Shown in pieces: positions 17,142 to 23,936 of a stretch of 35,710 nucleotides of DNA. A model generated the notes under the pieces. It saw nothing but the letters and a program-made list of their open reading frames with translations, was not told where the DNA came from and searched no databases. Numbering within the stretch: position 1 is the first letter of the stretch; every line of letters begins with the position of its first letter. Both the position numbers and the translations under genes were made by a program. Location of the stretch: NCBI GenBank assembly GCA_913055885.1, contig CAJXLG010000005.1, forward strand, positions 1 to 35,710, given 5' to 3'. Source of the stretch: an uncultured Rhodospirillales bacterium (lineage in GTDB: Bacteria; Pseudomonadota; Alphaproteobacteria; Rhodospirillales; CAJXLG01).

Positions 17142-18065
17142 ATGCGTGGTTTCCTGGCGGCCCTCGCCCTTCTCATCGCCGCTTTCGCGGTGCCGGCCAC
17201 GGCCGCCGGCGAGGCGAAGTACCTCGTGGGCTTTGCCCAGGACGACATGAGCAACGACTGGCGGGCCGCCCAGGTGCGCGCCGTCGAGAAGGCCTTCGCC
17301 GACCATCCCGACATCGGCTTCACCCACACCGACGCCGGCGGCAGCACGGCGCGCAACGTCATGGACATCGAGCGCCTGGTGGAGCGGGGCATCGACCTGC
17401 TCATGGTGAGCCCGCGCAACAAGCGCGCCATGACCCCGGCCATCGCCCGGGTCCACCGCCGGGGCATCCCGGTGGTGCTCCTCACGCGGCGCATCGCCAA
17501 TGACGCCTACACCACCTTCATCGCCCCCGACGATGCCGCCATCGCCCGCCGCGCCGGCAACGTCCTGGCGAGGGCCCTGGACGGCGAGGGCCGGGTGCTC
17601 ATGCTCAAGGGCGTGCCCACCGCCACCACGGCCGTGGCGCGCACGCGCGGCTTCAAGGAGGCCATCGCCGACGATCCGGGCATCCGCCTCGTGGCCAGCC
17701 GCGCCGCCAACTACAAACGCCAGGACGCCATCCGCGCCATGGAAAAGGTCATGGCCGAGGGCATCGCCTTCGACGCCATCTTCGCCCAGAGCGACAGCAT
17801 GGCCGTCGGCGCCCGCATCGCCCTGCGCGCCCACGACCGCGACCCGCACAACGTGCCCATGGTGGGCATCGACTACATCCGGGCGGCGCGTCAGGCCATC
17901 CGCGACGGCACCCAGGTGGCGAGTTTCACCTACCCCACCTGCGCCAAGCCCGCCGCCCGCATCGCCGCCCGCATCCTGCACGGCGAGGACGTGCCGCGCC
18001 AGGTGACGGTGGAAAGCACCATGGTGACGAAGGAAAACGTGGAGGCGGTGGAGCCCATATTCTGA
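17142..18065 (+). CDS. Periplasmic sugar-type substrate-binding protein (PBP1 family)
   Basis: The 307-residue precursor has a clean signal peptide (MRGFLAALALLIAAFAVPATAA). It is followed by the type I periplasmic-binding fold of ribose- and autoinducer-binding proteins: YLVGFAQDDMSNDWRAAQVRAVEKAF, GGSTARNVMDIERLVERGIDLLMVSP, a hinge near IPVVLLTRR, and AIFAQSDSMAVGARIAL in the second lobe. In this family the DDxxNDWR-type segment and the SD pair usually contact the sugar. No ABC permease, ATPase or chemoreceptor gene is adjacent, so its partner is unknown; it could instead feed a sensor such as a histidine kinase. The ATG at 17142 has GGAAAGG 8 bases upstream and starts the signal peptide; an in-frame TTG at 17109 would add residues that spoil it. 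Confidence 0.85.
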   Translation: MRGFLAALALLIAAFAVPATAAGEAKYLVGFAQDDMSNDWRAAQVRAVEKAFADHPDIGFTHTDAGGSTARNVMDIERLVERGIDLLMVSPRNKRAMTPAIARVHRRGIPVVLLTRRIANDAYTTFIAPDDAAIARRAGNVLARALDGEGRVLMLKGVPTATTAVARTRGFKEAIADDPGIRLVASRAANYKRQDAIRAMEKVMAEGIAFDAIFAQSDSMAVGARIALRAHDRDPHNVPMVGIDYIRAARQAIRDGTQVASFTYPTCAKPAARIAARILHGEDVPRQVTVESTMVTKENVEAVEPIF

Positions 18066-18160
18066 AGGTTCTATCTTCGATTTTACTAAAATAAAACCAC
18101 AGGAACGCGCCGTTACTACGCGCTTTCGATCCCCGGGGCTAAAAAGAAACCCTCTATCGA

Positions 18161-18189
18161 TTGTGCCGTTACCCCCACCCGGTTACGAT
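18161..18189 (+). promoter_or_regulatory. Possible promoter of the YeiH-type operon
   Basis: TTGTGC (18161-18166) and TACGAT (18184-18189) are spaced by 17 bases, 59 bases upstream of the first small gene. The gap 18066-18247 also holds an unusually AT-rich island with the palindrome TTTTACTAAAA (18081-18091) and two copies of GCCGTTAC (18109-18116 and 18165-18172), which could bind a regulator. Confidence 0.4.
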
Positions 18190-18247
18190 CCTGTTGCGTC
18201 GATTCGGGACAAGGGGGCGGGGCACCATCGATCAAGGGGGTAGCGCC

Positions 18248-18454
18248 ATGACCGCATCCACCGAAAGCGCCGAGCCCGAAATCCACACGGAGGAGGCGAT
18301 TCTCGATGACGACAGCCGGCCGTCGCGGCTCGGCACCGCCGAGCCCTGGGCCGGCTGGGAGACCCGGTTGTGCCTGTGGAGCATCGCCATCGGCATCGCC
18401 GGGCTCATCGTCCTGGGGCTGCTCATCAACCTTTTCGTCCTGCCGTCGGCATGA
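18248..18454 (+). CDS. Small single-pass membrane protein of unknown function
   Basis: This 68-residue protein has an acidic N-terminal half (about residues 1-42, with many Glu and Asp) and one strongly hydrophobic segment, LWSIAIGIAGLIVLGLLINLFV, at residues 43-64. It looks like a single-span inner-membrane protein with a cytosolic acidic tail. I recognise no family. The ATG at 18248 follows AGGGGGTAGC. Its stop overlaps the next gene by 4 bases (ATGA), and the transporter starts 310 bases later, so the three form one operon. Small single-span proteins encoded beside a transporter are often accessory subunits, and that is the working guess here. Confidence 0.7.
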   Translation: MTASTESAEPEIHTEEAILDDDSRPSRLGTAEPWAGWETRLCLWSIAIGIAGLIVLGLLINLFVLPSA

Positions 18455-18735
18455 CCGGGGGAAAGGCCGTGAAGGCGGATCTTGAATTCGCCCTGGTCCA
18501 CGACGGCCGGCAGTGGGTGGCGCGCGGCCGGGACGCGGCGGGCACGCCCGTGATGGCACGCGGCGAATCCCTGCCCGCCCTGGACGACGATTTGGCGGCG
18601 GCGCTCGCCGTCAACCAGGGGTGCAAGGGACAGACCCTGACCATCTTCATGGGCTTCGATACCCGCACCCTGCCCGCCTGGCTGCGCCAGTACAGCCCCC
18701 ACTACTTCAACCGGTTCGTCACCCTCACACCCTGA
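18451..18735 (+). CDS. Small soluble protein of unknown function (possibly DUF5395-like)
   Basis: The 94-residue protein has no membrane segment or signal. It reads as alternating strands and a helix: ADLEFALVHDGRQWVARG, then SLPALDDDLAAALAVN, then TLTIFMGFDTRTLPAWLRQYSPHYFNRFVTL at the C-terminus. The WLRQYSPHYFNR stretch is distinctive and aromatic-rich. I have a weak memory of a DUF5395 family with this kind of ending but cannot confirm it. The gene overlaps the upstream membrane-protein gene by 4 bases and is followed by the YeiH-family transporter after 28 bases, so it is probably a regulator or cytosolic partner of that transporter. Confidence 0.65.
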   Translation: MTGGKAVKADLEFALVHDGRQWVARGRDAAGTPVMARGESLPALDDDLAAALAVNQGCKGQTLTIFMGFDTRTLPAWLRQYSPHYFNRFVTLTP

Positions 18736-18763
18736 ACCAGGGCGCGGCATCAGAGGGGGGATC

Positions 18764-20230
18764 ATGGAAGGCGTGAACCGCAAGTGGTATTCCGGCATGG
18801 CCACGAACGAGGACTGGTGGGCCGTGTGGCTGGGGCTCATCCTGTTCGCGGCCGGGCTGTTCTCCATCGGCCGCATCGACCTGGTGGGCTGGATGGTGGA
18901 GACCAGCGTCTGGACGTGGGGCGACTTCTCCTTCAGCAACGCCCTCGATGTCACCCGCTACGAGGGCTGGCATCCGCTGGCCGGTCTGCTCATGGCTTAC
19001 GTCGTCTTCACGGCGCTCACGTGCCTGGGCGCCTGGTCCATGAAATTCAACGTCAGGCGCTTCTGGGCCGGCTGGACGGTGCTTTTCGTCCTCGCCTGGG
19101 CCTGCTGGATCATCGGGCACGAGGCCCATTTCGCCGTGCCCGTGAACGCGTGGGACGAGCACGGGCTCACCTGGGGCCTGTCCCTGGGCGGCGGCTTTTC
19201 CTACATCCTGGCGCTCGCCGTGGGGCTCATCATCGGCAACTTCATCAAGCCCCTGGCCGGCTTCCTGCACGAGGCCGCCAAGCCCGAATGGTTCATCAAG
19301 ACGGCCATCGTCTATCTCGGCATCAAGGTGGGCGTGAAGTCCATGGACGCCGCCGACAAGACCCTGGAGCTGGCGCTTGCCGGGGCGGCGGCGGTTTTCG
19401 TCGCCTATCTGCTGTTCTGGCCCATCGTCTATGCCCTGGGCCGGCGCGCCTTCAGGCTGCCGCGCGACGCGGCGGCGGTGCTGTCGTCGGGCATCTCCAT
19501 CTGCGGCGTCTCCGCCGCCATCGCCACGGCCGGGGCCATCCGGGCGCGGCCCGTGCTGCCTGTCATGGTCTCCATGCTCATCGTCATCTTCGCCATGATC
19601 GAGCTGGTGGTGCTGCCCGGGTTCTACACCTGGGTGGCGCCGGACCAGCCCATCGTCAACGGCGCCGCCATGGGCATGACCGTCAAGACGGACGGCGCCG
19701 ATGCCGCGGCCGGCGCCTTCCTGGAAGAGCTCATGCGCAGCAGTGCCGCCGCGCGCGGCACCCACTGGGAGCCGGGCTGGATCGTCACCTCGGCCATCAT
19801 GACCAAGATCTGGATCGACATGTTCATCGGCCTGTGGGCCTTCCTGCTGGCCATCGTCTGGGTGCGCAAGGTGGAGCACCAGCCCGGCCGCAGCCATGTC
19901 GGGCCCTCGGAGATCTGGCACCGCTTCCCCAAGTTCGTCATCGGCTATCTCATCACCTGGTTCGCCTACCTGGCCATCCTGGCGTTCCTGCCCGAGTTCA
20001 CGGCGGCCGCCAAGCCGGGGGCGGAGGTGGTGGAAGGCCCCATGCGCAAGATGATGTTCATGCTCACCTTCGTCTCCATCGGCACCATCACCGACTTCTC
20101 CAAGCTGAAGGGCATGGGGCGCCTGGCGCTGCTTTATGCCGTCGCGCTGTTCGTCATCATCGCGCCGCTGGCCTATTTCATCGCCTGGCTGTTCCACCGG
20201 GGCATGATGCCACCCACGGTGGGCGGCTGA
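18764..20230 (+). CDS. YeiH-family (PF03601) putative sulfate/anion exporter, long form
   Basis: This 488-residue integral membrane protein has roughly a dozen hydrophobic segments. The family signature is LSSGISICGVSAAIATAGAI near residues 243-262, together with FIKTAIVYLGIKVG and FMLTFVSIGTITDFSKLKGMG near the end. Ordinary YeiH proteins are about 350 residues. This one has about 130 extra N-terminal residues with additional membrane spans and an insertion near residues 305-340 between spans. The family is annotated as a putative sulfate exporter, but experimental support is thin. It is the third gene of an operon with two small proteins and is followed by a strong terminator. The ATG at 18764 has GGGGGG before it. 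Confidence 0.85.
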   Translation: MEGVNRKWYSGMATNEDWWAVWLGLILFAAGLFSIGRIDLVGWMVETSVWTWGDFSFSNALDVTRYEGWHPLAGLLMAYVVFTALTCLGAWSMKFNVRRFWAGWTVLFVLAWACWIIGHEAHFAVPVNAWDEHGLTWGLSLGGGFSYILALAVGLIIGNFIKPLAGFLHEAAKPEWFIKTAIVYLGIKVGVKSMDAADKTLELALAGAAAVFVAYLLFWPIVYALGRRAFRLPRDAAAVLSSGISICGVSAAIATAGAIRARPVLPVMVSMLIVIFAMIELVVLPGFYTWVAPDQPIVNGAAMGMTVKTDGADAAAGAFLEELMRSSAAARGTHWEPGWIVTSAIMTKIWIDMFIGLWAFLLAIVWVRKVEHQPGRSHVGPSEIWHRFPKFVIGYLITWFAYLAILAFLPEFTAAAKPGAEVVEGPMRKMMFMLTFVSIGTITDFSKLKGMGRLALLYAVALFVIIAPLAYFIAWLFHRGMMPPTVGG

Positions 20231-20253
20231 CCGCCGGTCCGCCTGGGCCGTTC

Positions 20254-20294
20254 CGCCGCCCGGCCGGGTGCCCCCTGGCCGGGCGGCGTCTTTT
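20254..20294 (+). terminator. Rho-independent terminator of the YeiH-type operon
   Basis: A perfect 12-bp GC stem (20254-20265 with 20277-20288) around an 11-base loop is followed by TCTTTT at 20289-20294. It sits between the transporter and the convergent kinase gene. The other side has no T-tract for the minus strand, so it mainly serves the plus-strand operon. Confidence 0.85.
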
Positions 20295-22183
20295 CAGGTC
20301 GTTTCCGGCCACTCGGGAAGCATCACGGTCACGGTGGTGCCTTCCCCGGGCGTCGAGGCGATGCGCAGGCTGCCGCCGTGCCGGGCGACGATGGCGTTGC
20401 ACAGGGCCAGGCCGACGCCGGTGCCGGGATAGGTGTCGGCCGTGTGCAGGCGGCGGAAGGGCTGGAAAATGATGTCCTGGTATGCCGGGGCGATGCCCTC
20501 GCCGTTGTCGGTGACGTGCACGGCGTGGCCGTCGGCCGTGGGCTCGGCGCTCACGTGAACGTGCGGCGTGCGGTTCCCGGGGACGAATTTCACGGCGTTG
20601 GAGAGAAGGTTTTCGAAAACGCTGTAGAGCTGGCCCGGGTCGCCGTGGACCGTGGGCAGGGGGGCGACGTGGATCACGGCGTCGGGGCGCGTCAGCCGGT
20701 CGCGGGCCGTCGCCACCGTGTGGTTGAGGTCCACGGGCTCGGCGCGCTGGGTCTGGCGCGACACCTGGAGATATTCCGCCACGTCGGCCACCAGGTCCTT
20801 CATCTGCCGGGCGCCGGCGACGAGATAGTCGATGTACTGGTCGGCGTCCGCGCCCAGCTCGCCCTTGTAGCGGCGCTTGAGAAGCTGGGCGTAGCTGGCG
20901 ACGTTGCGCAGCGGCTCCTGGAGGTCGTGGCTCGCCATGTAGGTGAAACGTTCCAGGTCGGCATTGGTGCGGGTGAGGAGATCAACACTCTCGCGCAGGG
21001 CCTCCTCGCGCTCGCGCACGGTCCGGTCCATGCCGTCAAAGGCCCGGGCCAGGCGGGCCACCTCGTCGTTGCCGGCGGGGGGCGGCGGCGCGGCCTCCGG
21101 CGCCTCGCCCGATTCCAGCATGCGCACCCGCGTCAAGAGGTCCCGCAGCGGCCGGCTGATCATGCGGTCCAGGAGCCACGCCCCGAGCGGCGCCAGCACC
21201 AGCGCCGTCATCGCCAGCACGCCGAGGGTGATCCAGGCCAGGCGGCTCCGCTGGACCATCAACTGTGCCTTGGGCAGGCCCACCAGCAGGGCCGCGCTGC
21301 CGCCGCCGTCGAGGGTCACCCGCGCCCCCGCCAGGAAGGTGTCGGGTCGCTGGATGGTCAAGGGGGCGGCGTCGCCGTCGGCGATGGCGCGCAGGCTGGG
21401 CAGGCTGCCCGGGGAAAGGCCGGGCGGCACGGCGGGCCCGTTCTTCATGTGCACGGGCCCGTCCGGCAGCATCATGGACAGGCCCAGGCGGTAGCGACCG
21501 GCGATCCGGGCCAGGGCCTGCGGCCGCAGCAGCCGGATCACCCGCAGCGTCCCGGCCCGCGCGCCGGACCCGTTGTCCGGCCGGCTCACGCGCGCCACCG
21601 CTTCCAGCGCCAGGCCCTCGCGCGCCGCCCAGGTCACCACTTCGCCGCTGGCGGCGCGCATGGGCGTTTTAAGCAGTCCCGGGGCGGGCACCGTCCGCGC
21701 TTTCCGCGCGCCCGGGGGCTGGTGTCGCAGCACCGGCTCGCCGCCGGCGTAGGAGCGGAAGGCGGTGAGCGGCGGCGCGCCGGGCCGCGCGGCGTACAGG
21801 GCCGCCACGCCCTCCGCCCCGGCGTAGACGGCGGCGAAGTCGAGATGCGCCGCCTGCGCCCGCCGGCGCAGCACCCGCGCCAGGCGGCGCTTTTCCGGGT
21901 CGAAAATCAGCTCGCGGTAGGATTCCGGATCCTCGTACCGGGCGATCAGATGGGCCGTGGCGACAACGTCTTTCTGGGACGCCAGGGTCCCGGCCGTCGC
22001 GCCCAGGCTTTCGCGGCGACTCTCCATCTCCGCCGCGACGGCCCGGAAGCCGCTTTCCACCAGGTTCCGGAAGGTTTCCCGGTGGATGGCCTGGAGCTGC
22101 CACACCACCAGACCGGCCAGGAGCCCCAGAACCAGGAGCACCGACCCCAGCCATGTGAGCAGCAGCTTGTGGCGAACGGACAT
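20294..22183 (-). CDS. Membrane-bound sensor histidine kinase (CHASE-like/HAMP/HisKA/HATPase)
   Basis: This 629-residue kinase has membrane span 1 at about residues 8-30 and a large periplasmic sensor region to about 310. Span 2 is near 312-335, followed by a HAMP region (ISRPLRDLLTRVRMLESGE). The HisKA block ERFTYMASHDLQEPLRN has the phospho-acceptor His419. The ATPase domain has an N-box (FENLLSNAVKF), DNGEGIAP and GTGVGLALCNAIV. The HisKA subtype resembles phytochrome-like kinases. The sensor region looks like a double-Cache or CHASE4 type by length only. No response regulator is adjacent, so it is an orphan kinase. The start at 22183 has AGGAGGG upstream. Its gene stands between the transporter operon and the tandem small-protein genes, which are transcribed away from it. 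Confidence 0.9.
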   Translation of the reverse strand: MSVRHKLLLTWLGSVLLVLGLLAGLVVWQLQAIHRETFRNLVESGFRAVAAEMESRRESLGATAGTLASQKDVVATAHLIARYEDPESYRELIFDPEKRRLARVLRRRAQAAHLDFAAVYAGAEGVAALYAARPGAPPLTAFRSYAGGEPVLRHQPPGARKARTVPAPGLLKTPMRAASGEVVTWAAREGLALEAVARVSRPDNGSGARAGTLRVIRLLRPQALARIAGRYRLGLSMMLPDGPVHMKNGPAVPPGLSPGSLPSLRAIADGDAAPLTIQRPDTFLAGARVTLDGGGSAALLVGLPKAQLMVQRSRLAWITLGVLAMTALVLAPLGAWLLDRMISRPLRDLLTRVRMLESGEAPEAAPPPPAGNDEVARLARAFDGMDRTVREREEALRESVDLLTRTNADLERFTYMASHDLQEPLRNVASYAQLLKRRYKGELGADADQYIDYLVAGARQMKDLVADVAEYLQVSRQTQRAEPVDLNHTVATARDRLTRPDAVIHVAPLPTVHGDPGQLYSVFENLLSNAVKFVPGNRTPHVHVSAEPTADGHAVHVTDNGEGIAPAYQDIIFQPFRRLHTADTYPGTGVGLALCNAIVARHGGSLRIASTPGEGTTVTVMLPEWPETT

Positions 22184-22274
22184 CGGCCCTCCTGGTCCTT
22201 CTCCCCACAAGCATGCCCCGGGGCCCGGGCCGACTCAAGACGCTCACGAAAACATAAAATTGGAACGATTCTTA

Positions 22275-22285
22275 ACCCTAAGGGT
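22275..22285. promoter_or_regulatory. Small palindrome in the kinase/small-gene divergent region
   Basis: ACCCT-A-AGGGT (22275-22285) is a perfect inverted repeat in an AT-rich island (about 22248-22290) of the otherwise GC-rich 234-base divergent region. It is about 90 bases upstream of the kinase start and about 130 upstream of the small genes. It may be an operator, but no family can be named. Confidence 0.3.
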
Positions 22286-22417
22286 AAGAGCCGGCCCGGG
22301 CGCTCATACCCCTGAACCCGGCCCTTATCCTCCTGCAGGGATTCCCGGCGGGCCGCGTTGTGGCAGACTGGGCCCCGTAGACAACGAACAATCCCGCTTG
22401 GCCGATGGAGACCAGCC

Positions 22418-22588
22418 ATGAAGGACGCCACGACGACCCCCGCCCCGACGAGCGCCGTTGCCCGGGCCCGCGAGACCCGCGAGCGGGTCCAGGCCCTGCG
22501 TGCCGCCATCGCCCGCTTCGACGAGATCGATCTGCACGGCATCCTGAGCAACCTGCACGGCATGCGCGCCTACGCGCGCAAGGGCTGA
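22418..22588 (+). CDS. Small protein of unknown function, copy 1 of a tandem pair
   Basis: This 56-residue protein has a Thr/Pro/Ala-rich N-terminal 15 residues followed by one amphipathic helix-forming region: ARETRERVQALRAAIARFDE, then IDLHGILSNLHGMRAYARKG. It is basic and highly charged, with no membrane span. I recognise no family. The ATG at 22418 has GGAG 7 bases upstream. It is closely similar to the next small gene, and the two probably form one transcript ending at the 22857 terminator. The helical heptad-like spacing of Leu/Ile/Val suggests a coiled-coil or a partner-binding helix. Divergent transcription from the histidine kinase is the only contextual clue to role. Confidence 0.7.
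   Translation: MKDATTTPAPTSAVARARETRERVQALRAAIARFDEIDLHGILSNLHGMRAYARKG
22466..22547 (+). repeat. Direct repeat, copy A (core of small gene 1)
   Basis: These 82 bases align without gaps to 22696-22777, with 77 identical positions by hand count. Three of the five differences change the encoded residue or are in the flanking codons; the RERVQALR and AIARFDEIDL core is kept. The pattern indicates a fairly recent tandem duplication, 230 bases apart. Confidence 0.9.
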
Positions 22589-22644
22589 CGCCCCTTGCGC
22601 CGTGGCATGCGCCGGGGGAGAACGCCGGCCAGGGAGGACAGGTC

Positions 22645-22818
22645 ATGAAGGACGCCATGACGCATCCGGCCGCCAGGAACGCGGCCGCCGACCGCGCCCG
22701 CGAGACACGGGAGCGGGTCCAGGCCCTGCGTACCGCCATCGCCCGCTTCGACGAGATCGACCTGCGCGGCATCCTGATGGAACTCCACGACCTGCGGCAC
22801 TTCATCCGCCGCATTTAA
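22645..22818 (+). CDS. Small protein of unknown function, copy 2 of a tandem pair
   Basis: This 57-residue paralogue begins MKDAMTHPAARN and then repeats the core of its neighbour: RARETRERVQALRTAIARFD, then EIDLRGILMELHDLRHFIRR. The shared core is nearly identical, while both ends differ. The ATG at 22645 has a strong GGGAGGA site 7 bases upstream. It is followed after 38 bases by a strong terminator. The second half is richer in His and aromatic residues than copy 1. Keeping two good ribosome sites and two intact frames argues that both are expressed. Function unknown. Confidence 0.72.
   Translation: MKDAMTHPAARNAAADRARETRERVQALRTAIARFDEIDLRGILMELHDLRHFIRRI
22696..22777 (+). repeat. Direct repeat, copy B (core of small gene 2)
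   Basis: This is the partner of the repeat at 22466-22547 (77 of 82 bases identical). The two copies encode the shared helical core of the small proteins, while the gene ends and the 56-base spacer between the genes have diverged. Confidence 0.9.
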
Positions 22819-22856
22819 CGGCAGGCGGCGCCGATGCGCCGGTTGCGAGGGGCAGG

Positions 22857-22890
22857 CTGCTCCGCTCCCGCCGGGAGCGGAGCAGTTTGT
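22857..22890 (+). terminator. Strong rho-independent-type terminator
   Basis: A perfect 13-bp stem (22857-22869 with 22873-22885) with a 3-base loop is followed by TTTGTGT. It ends the tandem small-gene transcript. The hyp operon on the minus strand ends at 22905 and may use the same hairpin, though that side has no T-tract. Confidence 0.85.
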
Positions 22891-22904
22891 GTGGCCGTCC
22901 CGGA

Positions 22905-23936
22905 TCAACAGATCCGGGGCAGGGCCTCGCCGGAGAGCCAGTCCACCAGGTGCCGGCCGCCGTAGGCCGTCTCCAGCTCCACGAAGCCGTGGTCGTCGTG
23001 GACCATCTCCCCGATCCGCACGGCATCGCGCCCGAGGGGGTGCGTCTGCATGGTGGCGAGCAGGGCGTCCACCCGGCCGGGCGGGCAGACAGCGACGAGG
23101 CGGCCTTCGTTGGCGACGTGCAGCGGGTCCAGGCCCAGAAGCTCGCATGCCCCGCGCACCGGCGCCCGGACGGGGATGGCGGATTCCCGCAAAAGCATCC
23201 CCACCCCCGACTGCTGCGCGATCTCGTTCAGCGCCGCGGCCACGCCGCCGCGCGTGGGATCGCGCAGGCAGCGCAGTTCGGGCACCGCCTCCACCATCCG
23301 GCTCACCAGGCCGTGGAGGGGCGCCGAATCCGACACCACGTCGCTCTCGAAGCCCAGCCCCTCGCGCCGCGACAGCACGGCCACCCCGTGCTCGCCGATG
23401 GGCCCGGAAAGCACCACGGCGTCCCCGGGCCGGGCGTTGGCGCCGCCGACCTCGACGCCCGGCGGCACTAGGCCGACGCCCGTGGTGGTGATGTACAGGC
23501 CGTCGGCCTTGCCGCGTTCCACCACCTTGGTGTCGCCCGTCACCACGGGCACGCCGGCGGCGCGGGCGGCGCGGCCCACGCTCTCCACCACGGCGGCCAG
23601 GTCCCTGAGCGGCAGGCCCTCTTCCAGGACCAGCCCCAGCGCCAGATAGAGCGGCCGGGCGCCCGCCATGCTCACGTCGTTGATGGTGCCGTGGACGGCC
23701 AGGCTGCCGATGTCGCCGCCGGGGAAGAAGAGGGGCTGGATGACGTGGCCGTCGGTACTCATGACCATGCGCCCGCCCGGGACGTCGAAGGCGCCGAAAT
23801 CGTTGCCCTCGGCGAGAAAGGGATTGTCCAGATGGGCGCGGAACAGCTCGTCCACCAGGCGGGCCATGGCGCGGCCGCCGCCGCCGTGGCCCAGCTCCAC
23901 ACGGCCGTTTTCCAGGTCCAGGGCGGAATCCGTCAT
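22905..23936 (-). CDS. hypE: Hydrogenase maturation protein HypE
   Basis: HypE dehydrates the carbamoyl group received from HypF on its C-terminal cysteine to make the thiocyanate that supplies cyanide ligands of the [NiFe] centre. The 343-residue PurM-like ATPase has LGHGGGGRAMARL near residue 16, DGHVIQPLFFPGGDIG, VVTGDTKVVERGKADG, the DPTRGG loop, and ends in PRIC, the required terminal Cys. It overlaps hypD by 4 bases and is the last gene of the operon. All hallmark residues are present, so it should be active. Confidence 0.96.
   Translation of the reverse strand: MTDSALDLENGRVELGHGGGGRAMARLVDELFRAHLDNPFLAEGNDFGAFDVPGGRMVMSTDGHVIQPLFFPGGDIGSLAVHGTINDVSMAGARPLYLALGLVLEEGLPLRDLAAVVESVGRAARAAGVPVVTGDTKVVERGKADGLYITTTGVGLVPPGVEVGGANARPGDAVVLSGPIGEHGVAVLSRREGLGFESDVVSDSAPLHGLVSRMVEAVPELRCLRDPTRGGVAAALNEIAQQSGVGMLLRESAIPVRAPVRGACELLGLDPLHVANEGRLVAVCPPGRVDALLATMQTHPLGRDAVRIGEMVHDDHGFVELETAYGGRHLVDWLSGEALPRIC

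Noticed and set aside
18102-18130. EcfG-type stress promoter (GGAAC then CGTT) upstream of the YeiH-type operon
   Set aside because: GGAAC is present at 18102-18106, but the expected CGTT 16-17 bases later reads CTTT or TTTC.
18725-20197. 490-codon minus-strand frame opposite the YeiH-family transporter
   Set aside because: Antisense to a clear membrane protein; the hydrophilic His/Asp/Gln-rich translation is what the reverse complement of membrane-span codons gives.
20378-22315. 645-codon plus-strand frame opposite the histidine kinase
   Set aside because: The minus strand carries all kinase motifs in one frame; the plus frame shows no domain and no ribosome site at its start.
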